A stretch of 15,255 nt of DNA from Campylobacteraceae bacterium. GTDB taxonomy: Bacteria; Campylobacterota; Campylobacteria; Campylobacterales; Sulfurovaceae. Both the position numbers and the translations under genes were made by a program. Where the stretch lies: assembly GCA_027063105.1 (NCBI GenBank), contig JAMOSL010000039.1, positions 1 to 15,255 on the forward strand, in the 5' to 3' direction. The notes under the pieces were generated by a model. It was given only the letters and a program-made list of their open reading frames with translations, was not told the DNA's origin and ran no database searches. Positions 12,942-15,255 of this stretch are shown here, piece by piece (positions within the stretch are counted from its first letter, which is position 1; the number at the start of each line of letters is the position of its first letter).

Positions 12942-15255
12942 ATGAACCAAAGTAATATATATGAATATCTTATAGACAAAAAAGTTGTTCAACCCCTACT
13001 TCTTTTAACTAAAAATGATAAAGATTCTGTAGCTGTTGCTGATGTAGCTAGAATTTTAGATTTTGCAGTTTATAACCTTCCAGACATAAGAATATCTTTA
13101 GGTGAAGATTTAAGAGCATATCAAGAGGATATTTATAAACTTCTTGCTACTCTCGGAGATTATTTCAACTCATCTGAAAAAAAGATTTTAATCTCTCCTA
13201 TTCGTACAACCCTTATGAACCTTCCTAAAAAAGAATTTTTTCAAAAAGATATTATAGAGTTTGGAGATACTATATATATCAAAGAATTTAGAGATAAGTT
13301 ATACTCTTGGGGGTATCACTTTGTAGATATTGTATCTCAAAAGGGTGAAGTATCTTTTAGAAATAATATTATTGATATTTTTCCAATTAATTCAGAAAAA
13401 CCTTTTAGATTAACTCTTAGTGATAGAGAAATAGAGAGTATTAAAACTTATGATGAGGTCTCTCAAAAGAGTATATCAGAAGATTTAGAGAGCTTAGAAA
13501 TTGTACCAACATATTTAGCATTGAATACAAAAGAAGAGTTTAAAGAGTGGGAATTGAGAGCTAAATATAGTAAATATGATACATTTGTTAAAGATATTGA
13601 TAGTTTAGGGTTATGGCATTTAGATAACTTAGGAGAGAATTATTTTTCTATTTTCAAGACTATATATGCAGATGATTTATCAGAAGAGATAGAAGAGATT
13701 TATAGCCTTGATACTCCATTGATTACTAAAGATATTTTACCAAAAGATATAATTCCAAATTCAAGATATTTTAGAGATTTAGAAGTCGTTAAACCCAATC
13801 TTCTTCTTAAGACTCATAAAGATAAAAATATAACTGTTATTGCACGAAATCATAGTGTTATTAGAGGTAGTGAATTAGGTACATTTGATAACTTAGAGAT
13901 TCTATATGAAGAGGGAATAGTTAATATCATTAGTAAAGATAGTTTAATTATTTCCTTAAATAAACCATTAGAAAGAGAGAGAGTCAAAAAAGCATCTATT
14001 ATATTAGATGAGCTAAAGCCTAAAGATTATATTGTTCATGAACTTTACGGAGTGGGGCGTTTTAAAGGTATTGAGAAGAGAGAAATAATGGGTGCTATGC
14101 GTGAATTTTTAGTAATTTTATATCAAAATGATGATGCTTTGCTTGTACCTGTTGAGAATTTAGAGGTCATTGATAGATATGTAGCAGATGGTGGTGTTTT
14201 ACCAACATTAGATAAATTGGGGAAATCTAGTTTTAAAAAATTAAAAGGGAAAGTGAAAGATAAATTGTTTGCTATTGCTTCAGAGATTATAAATTTATCG
14301 GCACAAAGACATCTTCAAAAAGGTGTAGTTTTAAAAGTACCTCATAGAGAGCATCAAATATTTATGAGCCGAGCTGATTTTATGCATACTCCAGATCAAA
14401 TGAAATCAATAGAAGATATGTTAGCAGATATGTCTAGTGGTAGAATGATGGATAGATTATTAAGTGCAGATGTTGGATTTGGGAAGACAGAAGTTGCAAT
14501 GAATGGAATGTTTCTAGCTGTTGAAAATGGATATCAATCTATGATGATAGCTCCTACTACTCTTTTGACTTCTCAACATTTTAAGAGTCTAAAAGAGAGA
14601 TTTATAAAATATAACTTTACTATTGCAAAATTAGATAGATTTTCATCTGCGAAAGATAAAAAAGAGGTTCTATCTCAATTGGAAGATGGAACTATAGATA
14701 TTGTTGTAGGTACTCACTCTCTGTTAAAGGCAAGATTTAAAAAGTTAGGATTTGTAATTATTGATGAAGAGCATAAATTTGGTGTAAAACAAAAAGAGAC
14801 ACTTAAGGAGATGGCAATAAATACTCATTTATTAAGTATGAGTGCTACACCTATTCCTAGAAGTCTAAATTTAGCATTATCAAAAATTAAAACTTTTTCA
14901 GAGATATTAACTCCACCTATAGAGAGACAAGGGATTAGAACATTTATAAAAAGTTATGATAAAAAGGTAGTTAAAGAGGCTATACAAAGAGAGATAAGGA
15001 GAGGTGGACAGATATTTTATGTTTATAATTCTATTGCAAAAATAGAAGAGAAGAGAAAAGAACTATTGTCTATTTTACCAAATCTTAGAATAGCTCTTCT
15101 TCACTCTAAAATATCAGCTATTCAAACAGAAAATGAGATGATAAAATTTGAAGCAGGAGAATATGATATGCTTCTTTCCACATCTATTGTTGAATCAGGA
15201 ATTCATATTCCTAGTGCAAATAGTATGATTGTTGATGGAGCTAATAATTTTGGAA
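12942..15255 (+). CDS. mfd: Transcription-repair coupling factor Mfd (3' end outside window)
   Basis: Mfd removes RNA polymerase stalled at DNA lesions and recruits UvrA. The first 771 codons are present. The N-terminal part (residues 1 to about 340) corresponds to the UvrB-like damage-recognition domains and shows VSFRNNIIDIFPI. The RNA-polymerase interaction domain is visible as DYIVHELYGVGRFKGI...FLVILYQNDDALLVPVENL. The RecG-like motor begins with the Walker A in SADVGFGKTEVA (Lys515), followed by the Walker B DEEH (608-611) and SATPIPRS (motif III). The helicase C-terminal half starts at GGQIFYVYNS and runs to the edge at DGANNFG. The domain order is complete so far and there is no frameshift. 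The RecG-like motor could suggest RecG, but the interaction domain and long N-terminus identify Mfd. Confidence 0.95.
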   Translation, partial: MNQSNIYEYLIDKKVVQPLLLLTKNDKDSVAVADVARILDFAVYNLPDIRISLGEDLRAYQEDIYKLLATLGDYFNSSEKKILISPIRTTLMNLPKKEFFQKDIIEFGDTIYIKEFRDKLYSWGYHFVDIVSQKGEVSFRNNIIDIFPINSEKPFRLTLSDREIESIKTYDEVSQKSISEDLESLEIVPTYLALNTKEEFKEWELRAKYSKYDTFVKDIDSLGLWHLDNLGENYFSIFKTIYADDLSEEIEEIYSLDTPLITKDILPKDIIPNSRYFRDLEVVKPNLLLKTHKDKNITVIARNHSVIRGSELGTFDNLEILYEEGIVNIISKDSLIISLNKPLERERVKKASIILDELKPKDYIVHELYGVGRFKGIEKREIMGAMREFLVILYQNDDALLVPVENLEVIDRYVADGGVLPTLDKLGKSSFKKLKGKVKDKLFAIASEIINLSAQRHLQKGVVLKVPHREHQIFMSRADFMHTPDQMKSIEDMLADMSSGRMMDRLLSADVGFGKTEVAMNGMFLAVENGYQSMMIAPTTLLTSQHFKSLKERFIKYNFTIAKLDRFSSAKDKKEVLSQLEDGTIDIVVGTHSLLKARFKKLGFVIIDEEHKFGVKQKETLKEMAINTHLLSMSATPIPRSLNLALSKIKTFSEILTPPIERQGIRTFIKSYDKKVVKEAIQREIRRGGQIFYVYNSIAKIEEKRKELLSILPNLRIALLHSKISAIQTENEMIKFEAGEYDMLLSTSIVESGIHIPSANSMIVDGANNFG

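Overview
This is an AT-rich window (high A+T throughout, AAGGAG/AGAGAG-type ribosome binding sites, TATAAT-type -10 boxes). Protein features such as the KYGGSAQTS acetylglutamate kinase signature and a short LpxK suggest a Campylobacterota (epsilonproteobacterial) chromosome, possibly a Sulfurimonas/Sulfurovum/Arcobacter-like organism. No rRNA, tRNA or CRISPR array was seen.

Layout. (1) Bases 1-1019: the 3' two thirds of a TnpB-type RNA-guided nuclease gene. It is followed within 50 bases by the C-terminal part of a DUF455 ferritin-like protein, which appears to be split by the element. (2) Bases 1097-4026, plus strand: a DegT/DnrJ-family sugar-aminotransferase homologue with an unusual active-site segment, lpxK (lipid A 4'-kinase, apparently with a non-ATG start) and argB (arginine synthesis). 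(3) Bases 3988-5867, minus strand: a SEC-C motif protein coupled to cca (tRNA nucleotidyltransferase). cca converges on argB and overlaps it by 39 bases. (4) Bases 5868-7944: an accessory-looking, gene-poor stretch. It has a TnpB C-terminal remnant, a 38-bp perfect palindrome, a branched inverted-repeat structure, one minus-strand winged-helix gene of unknown role with a highly structured leader, and AT-rich spacer. (5) Bases 7945-12909, plus strand: a nitrogen-oxide-related block with a cytoplasmic NasA/NarB-type molybdenum nitrate reductase. After an intergenic FNR/DNR-type box come an FmdE-like protein, a hemerythrin, a DUF2249 protein and a 12-helix heme-copper-oxidase-like membrane protein. 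(6) From 12942 to the right edge: mfd, the transcription-repair coupling factor, cut by the window end.

How the genes work together. The housekeeping blocks (lipid A, arginine, tRNA CCA, Mfd) are conventional. The fmdE-hemerythrin-DUF2249-membrane protein genes are tightly packed (4-base and 28-base overlaps) and look like one transcript. It probably starts at a promoter whose FNR/CRP-family box lies at about -41.5. Hemerythrin and DUF2249 proteins are often found together in NO/denitrification-regulated loci, so I infer a role in handling nitrate- or NO-related stress beside the nitrate reductase. The most unusual items are the split DUF455 gene beside the TnpB element, the displaced lysine in the aminotransferase homologue, the lpxK start, and the structured leader of the winged-helix gene.
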